Shown here: piece after piece, positions 33,230 to 45,917 of the stretch
How the letters are laid out: each line of letters starts with the position of its first letter
How positions within the stretch are numbered: the stretch's first letter is position 1
Assembly: GCF_052857255.1 (NCBI RefSeq)
Contig: NC_135505.1
Location: 47,863,507 to 47,927,506, forward strand
Length of the DNA stretch: 64,000 bases
Reading direction: 5' to 3'
DNA from: Amblyomma americanum
Lineage: Eukaryota; Arthropoda; Arachnida; Ixodida; Ixodidae
Translations under genes and position numbers: made by a program
Notes under the pieces: generated by a model
Told to the model about the DNA's origin: nothing
The model's database searches: none
The model's input: only the letters and a program-made list of their open reading frames with translations

Positions 33230-36186
33230 CAGTTATGGTTACTAAGATCGCTGTATGTTTGTCTCAAAGTTTAAGCCATTCATGTCTGAGTACAATCCGT
33301 AATAAGGCGAAACTGCGAATGGCCCGAACCCTATTATATCAGAAAGGAGGGTGCAGACCGGACCAGCGACACGTCTATCGGGCTTTACAACAGTCAATAA
33401 TGTATTTTCGAAACCATGCTAATGTGATTTATTTCTTTTTTGAATCTTATTTCTTTCCTGGAGGCTTCCACGTGGGTGTGGTCAATGTACGTAAAACGGT
33501 ATGCGCCTTCAGTAAACCCGAGCTATAAGTTCGCACCCATTGCGGCATGTTCTCTTTTGTGTGCGCCTGTGTTGCGCAACCCGCCAACATGTGTCAGCCT
33601 GTAGAGCTTCATTTCGTTTCATTCCATGAAGTTTGACCTAATCTGTCAACCACTGCCTTCTTAATTTCTAGTCCCTGGCACATATCAGTGCAAGTGAGCT
33701 TCGCGTTTCCAACTGTCCCCATTGCAGTCACTGCACTCTTCCTGAATCCTCGTATTAGTTTATATTTATTGTATTCCCTAGCGGTTCATTCTTGCCGTTA
33801 CCTCCTGGTAAAAGAGTGCTATCAGTTGGCCATATTATAATTTATAATGTATTTGACAAGGACAAAAATAAACACAAAACCGTCCAGCACGCGCCATGGA
33901 AATATGGAAGAAAAGATCTTACCGAAGCCTCCTGAATTGAGCGCTGCGGTATCAAAGCAGGGGTCTCTGTAATTTTATTTTAGCATAAAATGTCGCAGAA
34001 CAGAAGGTGAAGCGATATTCTCCAGTTAAACGTTGCCATTTTCGATGTATCCTTGCTGGTTAGCACACCAAATTGAAATATTAATTGCTATTAAACGCGC
34101 AGCGTTTTTTTCGGAGTTCATCATATATTAATTTACTTTACTTTAGGTACTATTTACCTTAGGTGAATAGCAATGGTTTCGTGTTTTTGTGGATCAGGCG
34201 CTTTGACATTTAGATTTAGAATGTGATGCACTGTAGACCATTCCTTCGTTGAAACGCTATTTACGGCACTCGTTAACTAGGCGACGTCCCTGCCCTAAGA
34301 ACAGTCGGGTTGAAAACTCAAATGAACTGAATTTCTAGCAGTATATGCGGCATTTACTTGTTCGTTGTTGCTTTTAGCGTATTGTGAGTTCGATGAAATT
34401 AGCTGGGCTTCCCATTTTCTTCATGACTGAAGATCTGGACATTTCACACGATCACATATTTTCCTATGTCATTAGAGCAACAATGCCTTCCAGTAATCTT
34501 AATCTTCCTACAGACCAATACCATTACTCTGTTATGAACCAAAACGGGCTTAACTAGCTCAGTGAAAATTCAATCATAGTATGAGACCTAAAAAACCTAA
34601 CTCCAACATTAAACAGAAAAATTTGATCCCCATCACTCCGCAGTTCTCTCATTCTGCAAATTGGCCTCTATTTTCACATTTCCGCTCTCACGTCAGATAC
34701 GACGAAAGCCTTTATTTCTCTTTGAATGAAAACAACCATTCATTGCCAAAATCACCGTGCACAAGCTGGAAGGCTCTTTAGGAGACTGGCGAGTCGAGCA
34801 GTTTTCGGTAATCATTAAGGCAGTATTTTATTTTAGTTTATATATTTATTTAGGCACCTTACCTAAAGACCTAAAGGTTATTTTACTAAATTTTTTCTAA
34901 GATAGACTACATAAGGGATGCGTAGATTCTCGCGTTGAGAGGAACCCACCGTAGACACAAAACCAAAAGGACAGCCTTTCAAGTCAAACCTAAGCCTCTG
35001 AGAGAAATAAAAAAGTCCTAAAAGTTATCCGGATTCCGGAGCTAGTTGTGCTGGCCAGAAACATGCACTCTCCTCATGTACTGCTTGCTAGAAGGGCAGC
35101 TGGAGGCCGGCTTTCTTCTTGGTTAAGAACTTCGCCGTATAAGTTAGATTGTAAAACGTTGTAGCCACAAATGTCAGGAATTCCGAAGGCGACGTTCCAC
35201 AAAACGTGCTTCATAAAACGGGCGGAGTGCAGACTGCGGCGCTGCTTTAGCTATCACTTGCGCCCTCAGAAAAGTGCTGGAAGCCTAGGCCTCAGATTTT
35301 TGTTTTCAGCATATCCGCAAGGGTAATTTCCGGTGTAGGTCTAATTTCTTTTCTCTCTTGTGTGAGATTACCTGCTAATTCAATAGGCTGCGTTTAAAGC
35401 AAATGTTGTGAAAAGCATCGGGCATGCAGTCAAAAGCTCACTGGCCCCATGGCTGACCGGATTCATGCATTTCAACAATGTGTGGACGACAGGTGCATGT
35501 CCTGAACTTGCTATTTTCGGGTTTGTGACCAAAAGGGGTCATTTGCCCTTCTTTAGTGCGATCCGTTTTGAACACTCAGTTTGTGACATCAGCTGCGCCA
35601 GGGGGACATTGTGGTAATTAACAGTGCTTACTTTGTTCGTTTGGCAGCGTAAGCAGAGCGCGACCGCTCAGAAAGGATACATAATGTGAGGCCAATAAAT
35701 GGAGTAATGAACGAGGCTAATAAAAGACCGTCTTTCTAATAAATTCAGGCTTTATTGGCAGTTGCAAGATCGGAAAATCCAGACAGGTAGTTGCTCATCT
35801 CAAGGAACGAAAGGTAAGCGTCAGACCAATCCGGCACGGATGATCGATTTTTTTTTAAAATTTTGCAACGCTTTGTCGCTGTAAGTCTTGAAACATCACA
35901 CGCAGTATAATGAACAAATAAAAACAAACCCTTCAGTGCGCTTGTAAGGGCTCCTTGCTGATATGTGTGCGTGGATGTAGCCATCCAGCAAACATTTACG
36001 CATTGCTTGTTTATGAGCTCACCCTGCTTGCTTGTGCGGATATGTCTCGAAATTATCTTTCAGGCTTCGTTTCCTCGCTCTGCCGAAGTTTATTCTGGGT
36101 TAGATTTAGTAAACAACTGTTCCTGAAATATAAAGCTTAAGAAAGCATTACTGCCCGCAAGAATATATGTTACCATTCTCATGCAG
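33230..36186. other. Intron 6, right part: nothing recognised
   Basis: About 3 kb of AT-rich intron. A 162-codon frame (33040-33528, plus) begins within the SINE-like head and has no motif. No transposon protein or exon was found. Confidence 0.5.
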
Positions 36187-36295
36187 GCACCGCAGCGGTT
36201 GGTGGAGCCTGTAGTAAATCACGTGGTGCATTGATATACGATGACTTGGACATCGCTGCAGCTGCAACGACAGCTGCACATGAACTTCTCCACTT
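36187..36295 (+). CDS. Reprolysin-like metalloprotease, exon 7 (first half of the zinc site)
   Basis: Exon of 109 nt between attctcatgcag and CACTT|gtgagt. Two bases complete Gly205; then residues 206-240 include AVGGACSKSRGALIYDD, the conserved strand before the active site, and the active-site helix TTAAHELLH. His236, the catalytic Glu237 and His240 are the first part of HExxHxxGxxHD. The last two bases (TT) join A of exon 8 to make Leu241, so the intron cuts the zinc motif. This exon alone identifies the gene as an M12B/reprolysin-like protease. Confidence 0.92.
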
Positions 36296-38416
36296 GTGAG
36301 TGCGAAACTGAATGCCCATAGGAAAATAGTGGCACGAGAGGCGACTAGTTTTTACTGATAAATTTCTCTATCTCGGCAGGCGAATAAAAGACTGGTGAAG
36401 GTTTGCCTGTCCTCTCGACGAGTTGACAATACTAATTTATTTATTAAATTCATTTATTTATTTTGAGGCTTTTGTCAGCACCAAAACGCCTAGAGAAATG
36501 ACGCACATGATGAGGAGTATAGAATGGAATTACTGCGTTGCCCTAAAAGGATTCAGCAACGAGCAGCCGGATTGATCCGATAGAAATGCGAGAGCATTAT
36601 ATGCTAGTTTCATGTTGTGAAAAAAAAACAGCGTGAAGAAACACGACGGACCGATAAGATGGCTGAGGCAAGCGCTAAGTCGAAACTTGCGTTTATTGCT
36701 GAATGTACACAGTTCATTCATGGCGCCATGAAAAACAAGAAAAACGGAAAAATAATACAGGTTCCGTCGAAAGCAGAGTCAAAGTTTGAAAAGGTCCGCA
36801 TGTAACACGTGTCACTCATCGCTTGGTAAAGAAAAATAAGCGTAAAGGCGCTTTAGCATTTACCTTCGTAGCCCTGTCCGTTTGTCGTGTTCTTGCGCGC
36901 AATTTGTTTTTACATCATGAATGTTCACGAACCCGCCAAACTTTCGGCTTTACATATTCTATCTTCCCTTTCTTGCGCTATCATTCTGCAGCGCAGAAAA
37001 TAAACTGTGCTACTGCGACCACGACAGCTACTTGTAACTATATTAAGTCGCTCATTACAAGAACTCAGTAACTATCATTTGTCAATGAAGTCTCCTTATC
37101 AAGTTTTGTCGCCGCTGTTTCATAGGAGCCGGTGTTTCAATATTTCCGATGCGTCGTTATAGCTATAGTTTCGTTACAGCCGGTGGTATAGTTGATGGCA
37201 GGTGGACTGGCGGTAGGTTAAGAGCGTAAACTGCCCCTAAGCGCCACCTCCCATTTTACACCTGCCATGATTGGTAAGGGGAAGCTACACACAGACGTAC
37301 ACGCCGGAGAGTTTTCGCCATCCTGGCCTTCCTAATGCTCTAGCTTTGAAAGTGAAAAATAATAAATTAGAAAGCATGAAAAAGTGTCCTTACCTAAATT
37401 ATTGTGCACTCTTTGGCTGAAAGTCGCGAAGTAACGATCAAGTGCATCAGACTTGGATGTCATCAGAGAGTATAAAATACTCATATCCACAACAGGGATC
37501 AGATTTCACAGAAGGTTGTCGCACACACAGGTACGGCATACTCCCCGTTCTGGTACAATAATCTTACCCTTCAATGGCACATGCATGAAGTCACTGTGTC
37601 AGTGAATAGAGTTAAACGAGCTGACGCGTCTGCCGTCCTGTCATTTAGTCTCAGGGCGCCCAGATCAGCACTGCAATAGTACCTAAAACAGGTAACCACT
37701 TTCGGGGGGCCATCACGTTTATGATAGTTCGCGCTTGTCCATTTGCGATTGCATTCTAAAAAAAACGAAGAAATACTCCGTCTAGTGAGGTGCCTTGCGA
37801 TCCCCAGATCTGGCGCATAAACGACGAGATTTTCGTGCGCAGCAGGTGACAAGGCTCATGCTGTTTTGCAGTTAGCTAGCCAACGAGCTGCAATATGATT
37901 TCGAAATGCCTTAGGGCGACTGAGTTTCGGCAGAGATGCAATGAACCACCAGGCCAATATCCTTGATGCAATTAAAATACACAGAATCAACCTTCTCACG
38001 CCGGAGATTGACGGATCGAATCCTTTGATAATATGAGAAAACTGAGTTTAAACAGAAGGACCTTTAAGGGACCCGTGTTGATAGTCCTGATTGAAGAATT
38101 ATTATTCGAATCGAAAGTGACTACTTTCATGCGATACTTAATTTACGCGTTGCATATCCGGACACTTTCAGGAGCGAATTCAGCGGACTTAGAGTTAGGT
38201 CTTCGGTAGCTCATGCGAAGGCTGCACTGAATCCTGTGTCACATCGCTGAACACAATCGGCACTGGCCGTTGGAGAGAAGCAAGAGCGTCTTCTTACATT
38301 GGGTTTTTTAAGCGAAGCCTCTGCTTGTCCCTTCCGTATTTTGTTCGGCGTGTGTTTCATAACCCCTGACATCGCCGAGCCGCAGCTCTGCCGAAACCCT
38401 TAAAGCGCGGGAGCTT
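36296..38416. other. Intron 7, left part: nothing recognised
   Basis: AT-rich intron with only short frames. No element or exon was supported. Confidence 0.5.
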
Positions 38417-39062
38417 CGAAAGGAAAGGAAAGGCGTATAACTGGCCCCCTGGGACAATGGACATCTCAGTCGCGCTTTAAGCTACGTGGCGGTACTGATA
38501 CATCTGCGTTCCATGAGCTGGCATTCACAACGTTGTGCCAGAAACGCGTTACTGACCGCCGCGGTGGCTGAGTGCTTAGGGCGCTCGGCTACTGATCAAG
38601 AGTACCCATGTTCGAACCCGACCGCTGCGGTCGCGTTTCGATGTACGCGAAACCCAGAAGGCGTCCGTGTGCTCTGCGATGTCAGAGCACTTTAATGATC
38701 CCCAGGTGGGCAAAATTATTCCGGAGCCCTCTACAACGGCACCACTTTCTTCCTTTCTTCTCTCAGTCCGTCCTTGATGCCTTCCCTTACGACGCGGTTC
38801 AGGTGTCCGCCAATATGTGAGACAGATACAGCGCCTTTTCCTTGCCCAAAAATCGAATTCCAATTTTCAAGCTACAGGCCGTAGGCGTTCATTGCGTTCA
38901 TTGGCGTTGAATTTGACAGCGTTCTAGCTTTCGATGATATTGAAGAAAGGAAGGGGGCATATCTGGCTCCATGGGTCTGTGGACGCCTCAATCGCCCTTG
39001 TGGTGCACGCATTAGCAATGACAAGGTTGTGGCAGACACGCGGCACTGCAACAATAGGCCGC
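38417..39062 (+). repeat. Two copies of a short tick repeat around a SINE
   Basis: 38417-38553 and 38932-39062 share the same opening (AAAGGAAAG(G)..., then ATA(A/T)CTGGC(C/T)CC, TGG(A)C..CTCA..CGC) and differ by many substitutions. They flank the SINE at 38556-38868. The first copy ends CACAACGTTGTGCCAGAAAC. The family name is not known to me; similar blocks are common in tick DNA. Confidence 0.5.
38556..38868 (+). mobile_element. Ruka-type SINE, diverged
   Basis: Starts CCGCCGCGGTGGCTGAGTG (A box) with a B box GTTCGAACCCGACCGC about 40 bases on, then the Ruka body (CTCTGCGATGTCAG, GATCCCCAGGTGG, TTATTCCGGAGCCCT) and the longer tail type ending near TACAGCGCCTTTTCC. Clearly older than the copy at 40674. 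No target duplication identified. Confidence 0.85.
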
Positions 39063-39944
39063 AGCTTTCATTGGGTGACCAACTTCTCGCGATGAACCAT
39101 TAAGTTAACTGCCACCTGCCAGGGTGGCACGGTGGGCGCACTGCCTATTCAGTGTGCGGAACATACTGATCGTTACAGATGCCAAGCCACGTCTAGATTC
39201 CCGATACACCACAGGTTTCACTCTGTAACCAGGTTCAGGAATAGTTATACAGCAGCTAAAGTTTTGCTCCTGTTCACGTGCCCTAGGCACTCATAGTTTT
39301 TTTGCAGCAGTGCTTTCACCTCGCCTTGTAAGAAAAAACAGCCATGTTCGCTGCCTGTATGCAATATATGACTATATAAACTAGATTGTGCACTAGGTGT
39401 GCACCCCCCCCCCCCCCCCACCGCCGTCCTCCCTGAGCTTATATGATCAGAATTCGCGGAGCATGATGCCAAGTGGCTGCTTTCAGTTTCCATGTTACCG
39501 TGTGTTCCATTCTTTGGAGTGCTCACTGTGTTTGATATGTAGTGGCAGTGGAATTATGCAAAACGAAGCATTCTGTTGTTCACGCACAATAATTAAATAT
39601 CTGAATACCTTACATTCCAATGAAGCTGTGTAGGTAGGTAACGCGGATTACGCGAATGAATATCACGGTAAAAACAATGTTAACATTGAATGTGGCAAAA
39701 ACAACGGACCGTTCGGCAGGTTGATGGCCTCGACCTCAGCCCTTGATATTATATGGGCAGCCCATTAATTAGCAGTCGTCATCCGAGGAAACCCTACCAA
39801 ACTTCTCAATTTTATGAAGGGTAGAAGCTTAGGGAATGTGCACTCTGTGCTTATCAGTGCGAAATACAAACTTTACACAAATATTTTGTGGCAATAAAAA
39901 AGCCAAGATCGCAAGCCAGTTGTATCTTACTTTTTATTTCATAG
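39063..39944. other. Intron 7, right part
   Basis: AT-rich intron. The only distinct item is a 17-base C homopolymer at 39403-39419. The acceptor region of exon 8 is the T-rich run at 39929-39944. Confidence 0.5.
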
Positions 39945-40109
39945 ATTGGGAGCAGTGCATGATGGGACGGAAGCACCACCACACCTTTCCCATAGCCCCG
40001 GTGCCTTGAATTGTTCGAACGACGCCAATCATGCACTGTCGAGCTGGGCGAACAAAACTATGTTGCCTTTGTCACGATGCACCCAAGATCAAGTCATTGC
40101 CTTCTTGAA
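39945..40109 (+). CDS. Reprolysin-like metalloprotease, exon 8 (second half of the zinc site)
   Basis: Exon of 165 nt between ttttatttcatag and TTGAA|gtgagt. The first base completes Leu241; residues 242-247 (LGAVHD) finish HELLHLLGAVHD with the third zinc ligand His246 and the Asp that marks metzincins of the M12B type. Residues 263-288 (NCS...SRC) cover the Met-turn region; where family members have 'I-M-S' this copy reads ALSS, so the Met is replaced by Leu. The helix TQDQVIAFL closes the domain. NCS (263) and NKT (277) are potential N-glycosylation sites. The last AA joins G of exon 9 as Lys296. Confidence 0.92.
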
Positions 40110-40660
40110 GTGAGTTTATTTTGCTTCTATAAATAAAGTCATATGAATGTTTATTGAATTCAACATATTAGAGACTTCGACAAGAGAATATTTCGGTTCA
40201 CGAAAAGGTGACCCGAAAAAAGTTGTCTAGATTTTCAAAATTTCAAGTGAAATTTTTGTATGTGTGCTGCAACTCCAGTTTTGTTGAATTGTCTAGCAGG
40301 CAAGGTCTGTAAAAATATTAACTTCAGTGGAAACAACATTAAGACTTAAAGAAAATGAGTCGTTGTTAAAGAACATCTTTGAGAAAAGGTTGGGATTCCA
40401 AAAATTCTTGTGTCGAAGGGACATCGACCAAAAGGTTCAGAATATTGTTAACATCGATCTAAGACAGCCTATTGCCCTGAGGCATGAGATTTTCTCGCAT
40501 AATTCTATGCAAAGTGTCGAATGATACACGGATTCGTGGCACTGATAAAGCTTGAAACGCAGAAGCAGAATAAAAGGGGTGAAGCGTTTTCAGGCGCTTG
40601 CTCATTTACCCAGAAACCTAAGATTTGCCATATCAGTATAATAAAAACATGAACATGGTC
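40110..40660. other. Intron 8, first 550 bases: nothing recognised
   Basis: AT-rich intron. A 65-codon frame at 40327-40524 has no motif. Confidence 0.5.
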
Positions 40661-40916
40661 AATCCGAACCTTAGCCGCCGCGGTGGCTGAGTGGTTATGG
40701 CGCTCGGCTGCCGGCCCGAAAGACGCGGGTTCGATCCCGGCCGCGGCGGTCGAATTTCGATGGACGTGAAATTCTAGGGGCCCGTGTGCTGTGCGATGTC
40801 AGTGCACGCAAAAGAACCCCAGGCGGTCGAAATTTCCGGAGCCCTTCACTACGGCGTCCCTCATAGCCTGAGTCGCTTTGGGACGTTAAATCCCCCATAA
40901 ACCAATCCGAACCTTA
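40661..40916 (+). mobile_element. Ruka SINE with perfect 13-bp target duplication
   Basis: The SINE occupies 40674-40903. It starts GCCGCCGCGGTGGCTGAGTG, has B box GGGTTCGATCCCGG and the full Ruka body ending TTAAATCCCCCATAAACC. It is flanked on both sides by AATCCGAACCTTA (40661-40673 and 40904-40916), an exact 13-bp target-site duplication made by LINE-type integration. An intact head, body and duplication make it the youngest insertion seen in the window. Confidence 0.95.
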
Positions 40917-42250
40917 CAGACCCATTATGGCGACGCGGCCTGAAGAAGTATATGAATACTTCAGTGAGCTGTAACAGCGGCCGAAGCATGCGAGTGCCGT
41001 TTCGTTTGACATCAAGTACATGTACTTCTGCCGCATGCTGTGGTATCGGAAACTGTCAGCGATTACACTTAGGGTTTTGAGCATGGGAGCTTCGTTGTTT
41101 GCTGGACAAGCGTGCAGCCGCAGGTTTTATTTTTTTCTGTGCTATTTTGTTTACTTTTTTATTTATTGATTTATTTTGATTGTTTTATTTCGTGTTCTTT
41201 TTCTTTTTCTGAATTTCTTCTAGGCATTTTTGTTCCTTTTACCTACTTAGTTATCTTTATAATTTCCCGGCTTTTTTATCTTTTCTTCTGTCTCAAGTTT
41301 TTCTCAATCAATCTTGGTTGACTTTCGTTTTTCGGGCTTTTTTTATATGCCCCTTCTGCTTTCGGGAGCGAAGTATCTCCTTTTTTTCTCGTTTCTTTTC
41401 GTTTTACTTCATTCGTACAGACACCCGCACATGCCATTCTCCATGCCACCTGTGAGAACGTTTGAAAATATTGGGCACGCTGGACACAGCCTTGTTTCTT
41501 TTACTTTTCCTTAATTATAAATCCTTTTGAGGCCCCCCTGCCTTAAAGCTCGCCTCTGCCGGCCGTCATTTGTGCCTTTTTTCTTCTAAATGACTTTTTT
41601 TAAATTTCCTCTTGGGCGTTGACCCCTGTTCTTTTATTTTCAATTCTTTTCCCTGCAATAAGTTCTGGATTATTGGTACAGGCTTCCTCTCGCATTTTTT
41701 GGTTTCTTGTACTTCTTGAGAATTAAAAAAAGGGGGTCGTGCGCTTCCAGAGTACGAGTGCGGTTACCGTGGGCAGTTTTTTGGCCACACTCAGCGGCTA
41801 CCTTCGCTGCTTTATAGTGGAATTCAGCAATGAGCGCTATGTGCAGAAAGAAGGCATATGCATCGGATCTTGTTTGGCACTTATCTAGAGTGATATTCTG
41901 TTGACACGGGACGACAGAAAACCACAAAAAGACATTCAGGCACACGGTGCTTCCAGAGCTTTTCGCTATGTTAATAATTCTGTGTCGAAAGCTACATTGG
42001 CCAAGAACTCGCAGTTTCGCCATGCTCACAGTCCCACTGGGGTCGCACCGCCCCACGTGACCATCCACGTGACTCGCCACGTGACCAACCGCGTGACGAA
42101 CCACGTGATCGGTGGCGGGAGCGAATGAAACCCCCGCATACTCACTGAACAAAAATAAAACAGTGTCGAAGCTGAGAATCGAAAAAGGGCCTTTGGCATT
42201 TGAGTCACAAACGCTACCACTCCGCTACTTTTTTTTCTTCACTGACTACC
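40917..42250. other. Intron 8: pyrimidine-rich tract and CACGTG array
   Basis: Bases 41120-41660 are strongly T/C-rich on the plus strand. 42054-42113 is the 12-bp CACGTG array described separately. No gene or element protein was found in the rest. Confidence 0.5.
42054..42113. repeat. 12-bp tandem repeat of CACGTG (E-box) units
   Basis: Five units in exact 12-base register, with CACGTG at 42054, 42066, 42078 and 42102 and CGCGTG at 42090. Each is followed by A(C/T) and a variable stretch such as GTGACCATCC. The conserved part CACGTGAC is the palindromic E-box core bound by bHLH-zip factors; whether it is bound here is unknown. Confidence 0.85.
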
Positions 42251-45206
42251 ACTCCGCCACGACGTTTTTTTCTCTTTATTGCATGAAATAGTGCCGAAAA
42301 GAAAAGTCTAATCACGCTTACTCCACAAAACACCAGGCCACCTTACTCCTGCGTGACTCCTCCTTCGAAAACATCAAAAGTCTGGGAGGCGCACACAAGC
42401 TACCAGATAGGCGAGCCAGCTTGGCTTCTCTTGCAGGGCAGCGCATACTCCCCGCACCAAAGCGCATTGTTCACGAAACAAAGATTTCGACGGCCGTGGT
42501 GATTCGGCGTGGCGATCTATTAGCGGCTCTGCCAGAGACTAAAATGTCCCAGCAAAGTAAATAGATCATATTGCACAACACAGTTTTTTTTTCACAGGCA
42601 AAAACGGATACTGTAGGGTGTCACCTCAATGTCCTTCTTAATTGTTATTTGTAATAGGTTTCAGAAGAACATAGCATCAATGCACTCAATAAAACGATGG
42701 GCAATTGTCTCTGGTGCATTGCGCAGGCGGCACTTCAACGTTTATGGCGCAAGCATCTCCTTAGCATGAAACCATGCCTTCACAGGCAGCGTGGATGTGA
42801 GCAGTTTAAGGAATAATGTTTTTGCGGCAAAAGACACGCACATTCGCCTAACACGTTTTAAAACACTGGTGTCAAGGAACTCCAGAAAAGGCTGCCAATA
42901 CAACGGTACAGAAAATAAATACTCCGTAAGTGCCTGAGTCATCGGCCTTCTGGAGAGGCTGTACAGGTAGTCTAAAGAAACGTGCACAATGAGGAAATTG
43001 AAGGGGTCAGCAACTTCCTTAAGGAATCTCCATAAAGGCCCCTCACGAGTGAATCCCGTCGGTTCGAATAGAAAAGGCAAATGAGCACTGAGACGCCTAA
43101 TAAGCATAGCTACTAAAAAAAGGGTAATTTGAAACTTTCAAAAGGAACAAAAAAACGCAAAACAAGTTGATGCACGAATAAGAGAACAAGGACGATTCCA
43201 CCATACTCTAGAGGAAGAAATAGGTTATCGCGACCCATGTGTTAACATTGGGAACGCCATACGAATGTACGAAATATTCTGTGCATCACTTCCACTTTCT
43301 TCCTCGCCCAGTGGAGAACCTACAACGCATAGGCAGGTTTTGGAAAAAAAAAATGTTGCAGACTTGAGCCCGAGCAAACACTGACAGTTCCCTACCCATC
43401 CAAGCCTGGGTTTGTGGCTTCATGGATACTATTTGTGAATCCCAGTAGGCGCCAATGTTGCGAATTTGGGGAAGAGGAACCCCTAGCTAGTGAAGGGTCC
43501 CGCAGTCCCAGCTCATGCCACCATTATGACTTGGCGTTGTACCCCAATGACCCAAGCCAAACCCCTTGGGTGTATCTAGATTAAGAGCCGCAGCTGATAC
43601 CTCGCAAAACTGTTCAGTCAATTGCAATGCCTCAAGCACACCCTTTTTGTCAGAACAAAAGAGGGCGACTTCATCTGCATAAGCTGAAATAAAATCTTAA
43701 TTTCACACTGCACTAGGCAGAAACCACGGAAAGATGTGCAGATAATAATATTGAGCCAAAGGAGTTCAATATATAGGGCAAACAAAAACGATAATGGATA
43801 GCCTAGGCGAACAGATCATTTAAATAGAATGGCTTTGGTTAGCTGTTGTTTAACAATTGTCCTTGTATATGACTCCTATAGCACGGTCTTATGCCCCTAA
43901 ACAAAATTTCTTCTATATTTCTATGCTCTAAGACCGCAAACAAGAAATAATGACGAACGTTATCAAAGGCCTTGGCAAGGTCAATTTGAATTAGAGCTAC
44001 CTGTCTGATATCATCTCATACTGCCTCCACTACTGAACGTGCAATATGAATATGGGATTTGATGGTGCGGCCTCTGATACCGCAGACCTGATGCGCGTCT
44101 ATTCAGTGAGCGACAACTAGCTGCAGACGATTGCAAAGAACCTTTGCACAAAGTTTGCAATCTACATTACAGATGGAAATGGGACGATATACCTTAACTG
44201 TTTTCAACCGATTTGAATCTGTGCTTTTTGGAATTCATACAGCATGCCCAGAATAGCAACTGGTGGGCAAAAAACCAACATCGTAAGAAGCCTGGAAAAC
44301 TTCCATCAAGACAGGCGCTAAGGAAGTGCAAAACGTTTGATAGAACTAGCTATTAATGACATCTGGCCCAGGAGGTTTCTGAGCCGTCAGGTCAGAAATG
44401 GCAGATTTAACTTTGTCCAAAGTGAAATGGCCCTCCACGACAGCACACAGCTCATCGCCAAGTCGGGGCAAGGCTTCGAGTAAGTGACTGTAATCTGATG
44501 TCACATTTGTGCCCGCAAAACCACCAAACAGCTTCTGATAATAGTCAAAGAAAGCTTCAGTGATATCATGATCATCGTTGTATGTACAACAACCATACTT
44601 TTTCCAATATTTCTTTAGCTACAGCAGTCTGCCTTTCATCACTCAGGGCTCGACGACATGGTTGCTCAACCAGAAACCTACGGGTCCTAGATTTTACCTA
44701 GGCCTCTTTGTATCTTTCGGTTTCAAGCTGCTGAAGCTCTGCTTTGACGGCAGTGAAATCTACAAAGACACCTGGCCTAATTTTCTCTGAGTCATGTAGC
44801 TCAACCAAGGCACGGCCGAGGTCTGAAATGTGATGTCTCTTCAAAAATGCGATTCTTGCTGAGGCTCCAATAGCAATGTTTTTTTTTATTCTTGTTTAAA
44901 TAAGTACCATTTTTGCAAAAAATGAGTGATCACCGCGTGACCACGGTTCCTTTAAACGAGTAGATGCAGCACATTTGAAGATTTTACCTGAGGGCAGGCA
45001 GCTATACAGCTTCCACAGCTCCAATCTAGCATGGAGTAAGCGCCGACTGTACCTCCTTATCTGAAAAGACACCATGCAGTGTTCAGTGAAGAATATTGGC
45101 CGCACCTAGAAACCACAAACGCTGGATAGCATGTTTGCTGAAACGCAAATCCTGTCAAGCCGAGCACTAAGGAGCAGTGAAAATCAGTGAAATAAAAGTT
45201 GCGTCC

Positions 45207-45917
45207 CTAATCTTGCCCAACATCCACCATGTTGTATTGGCATGCCAAACGAATAAGTGAAGCAGCACTAGGGTCATATCGCTTACTTAACACTGACCGG
45301 TCTTCATCCCTACAAACACAATTGAAATCACCCAACAACAAAATTTTACGTTCCGTGGAGAAATGGTCCACTAGTGACAGGAGAAATAGCCTTGTATCAC
45401 GCTGCTTTACAGGGGCATAAACACAAACAATTCGCCACTGTTCACCCGAAATTCCAAGGTCACGGCAGATAAGTCGCCAGTCATAATCTGTGCTATACGA
45501 TACGGCAGTAATGCACAGTGTGTTGGTCACGAATGGCATGCACCCACCTGATAAGCTTCTCGAGTGACTAACGGTAACATTGAATTCTGACGAAAAAGGC
45601 TCGACAGCAGCTTCATTCTCGCCTTAAGAGGAGAACTTGGTTTCTTGGATGGCTGCAACACTCACACCACATATGTTTAAAAGATGCTGTAACTTATGTT
45701 GCCTTCGACTATTACCGAAACCCCTAATGTTAAGGCCAGCGATTTGAAATGCTGTGAGGCCCGCCATTTTTTGTGCTTGGGTTATTGAAGGCCACCCCTG
45801 TACTGTGGTGGCCGGCCTGCAAATCGGCGGCCTGTAGGGCAGACATCGCCCTTCGATTTGCGGTGACCCTTCCCGATGCCACCACATCAGATGCCTTTTG
45901 CTCATCGCCATCGACAC
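45207..45917 (-). pseudogene. Tx1-like LINE ORF2, endonuclease domain
   Basis: The frame 45917-45624 starts the domain (FQIAGLNIRGFGNSRRQHKL, then SVAAIQETKFSS) and 45539-45207 continues it (CVYAPVKQRDTRLF, KILLLGDFNCVCRDEDRSV). These are the N, QETK and GDFN motifs of AP-like LINE endonucleases. A gap with stops separates the two parts. Confidence 0.82.

Noticed and set aside
33040..33528. 162-codon plus-strand frame
   Set aside because: Starts antisense in the tRNA-like head and continues into AT-rich intron; no family signature.
35390..35630. Frame at 35408-35617 as an additional metalloprotease exon
   Set aside because: No family similarity, and exons 6 and 7 already join in phase without it.
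39854..40036. Minus-strand 60-codon frame
   Set aside because: Antisense shadow of exon 8, which carries the conserved zinc motif on the plus strand.
40674..40760. Functional tRNA gene at the start of the Ruka SINE
   Set aside because: The promoter boxes belong to the SINE head; the body and target duplication show a retroposon.
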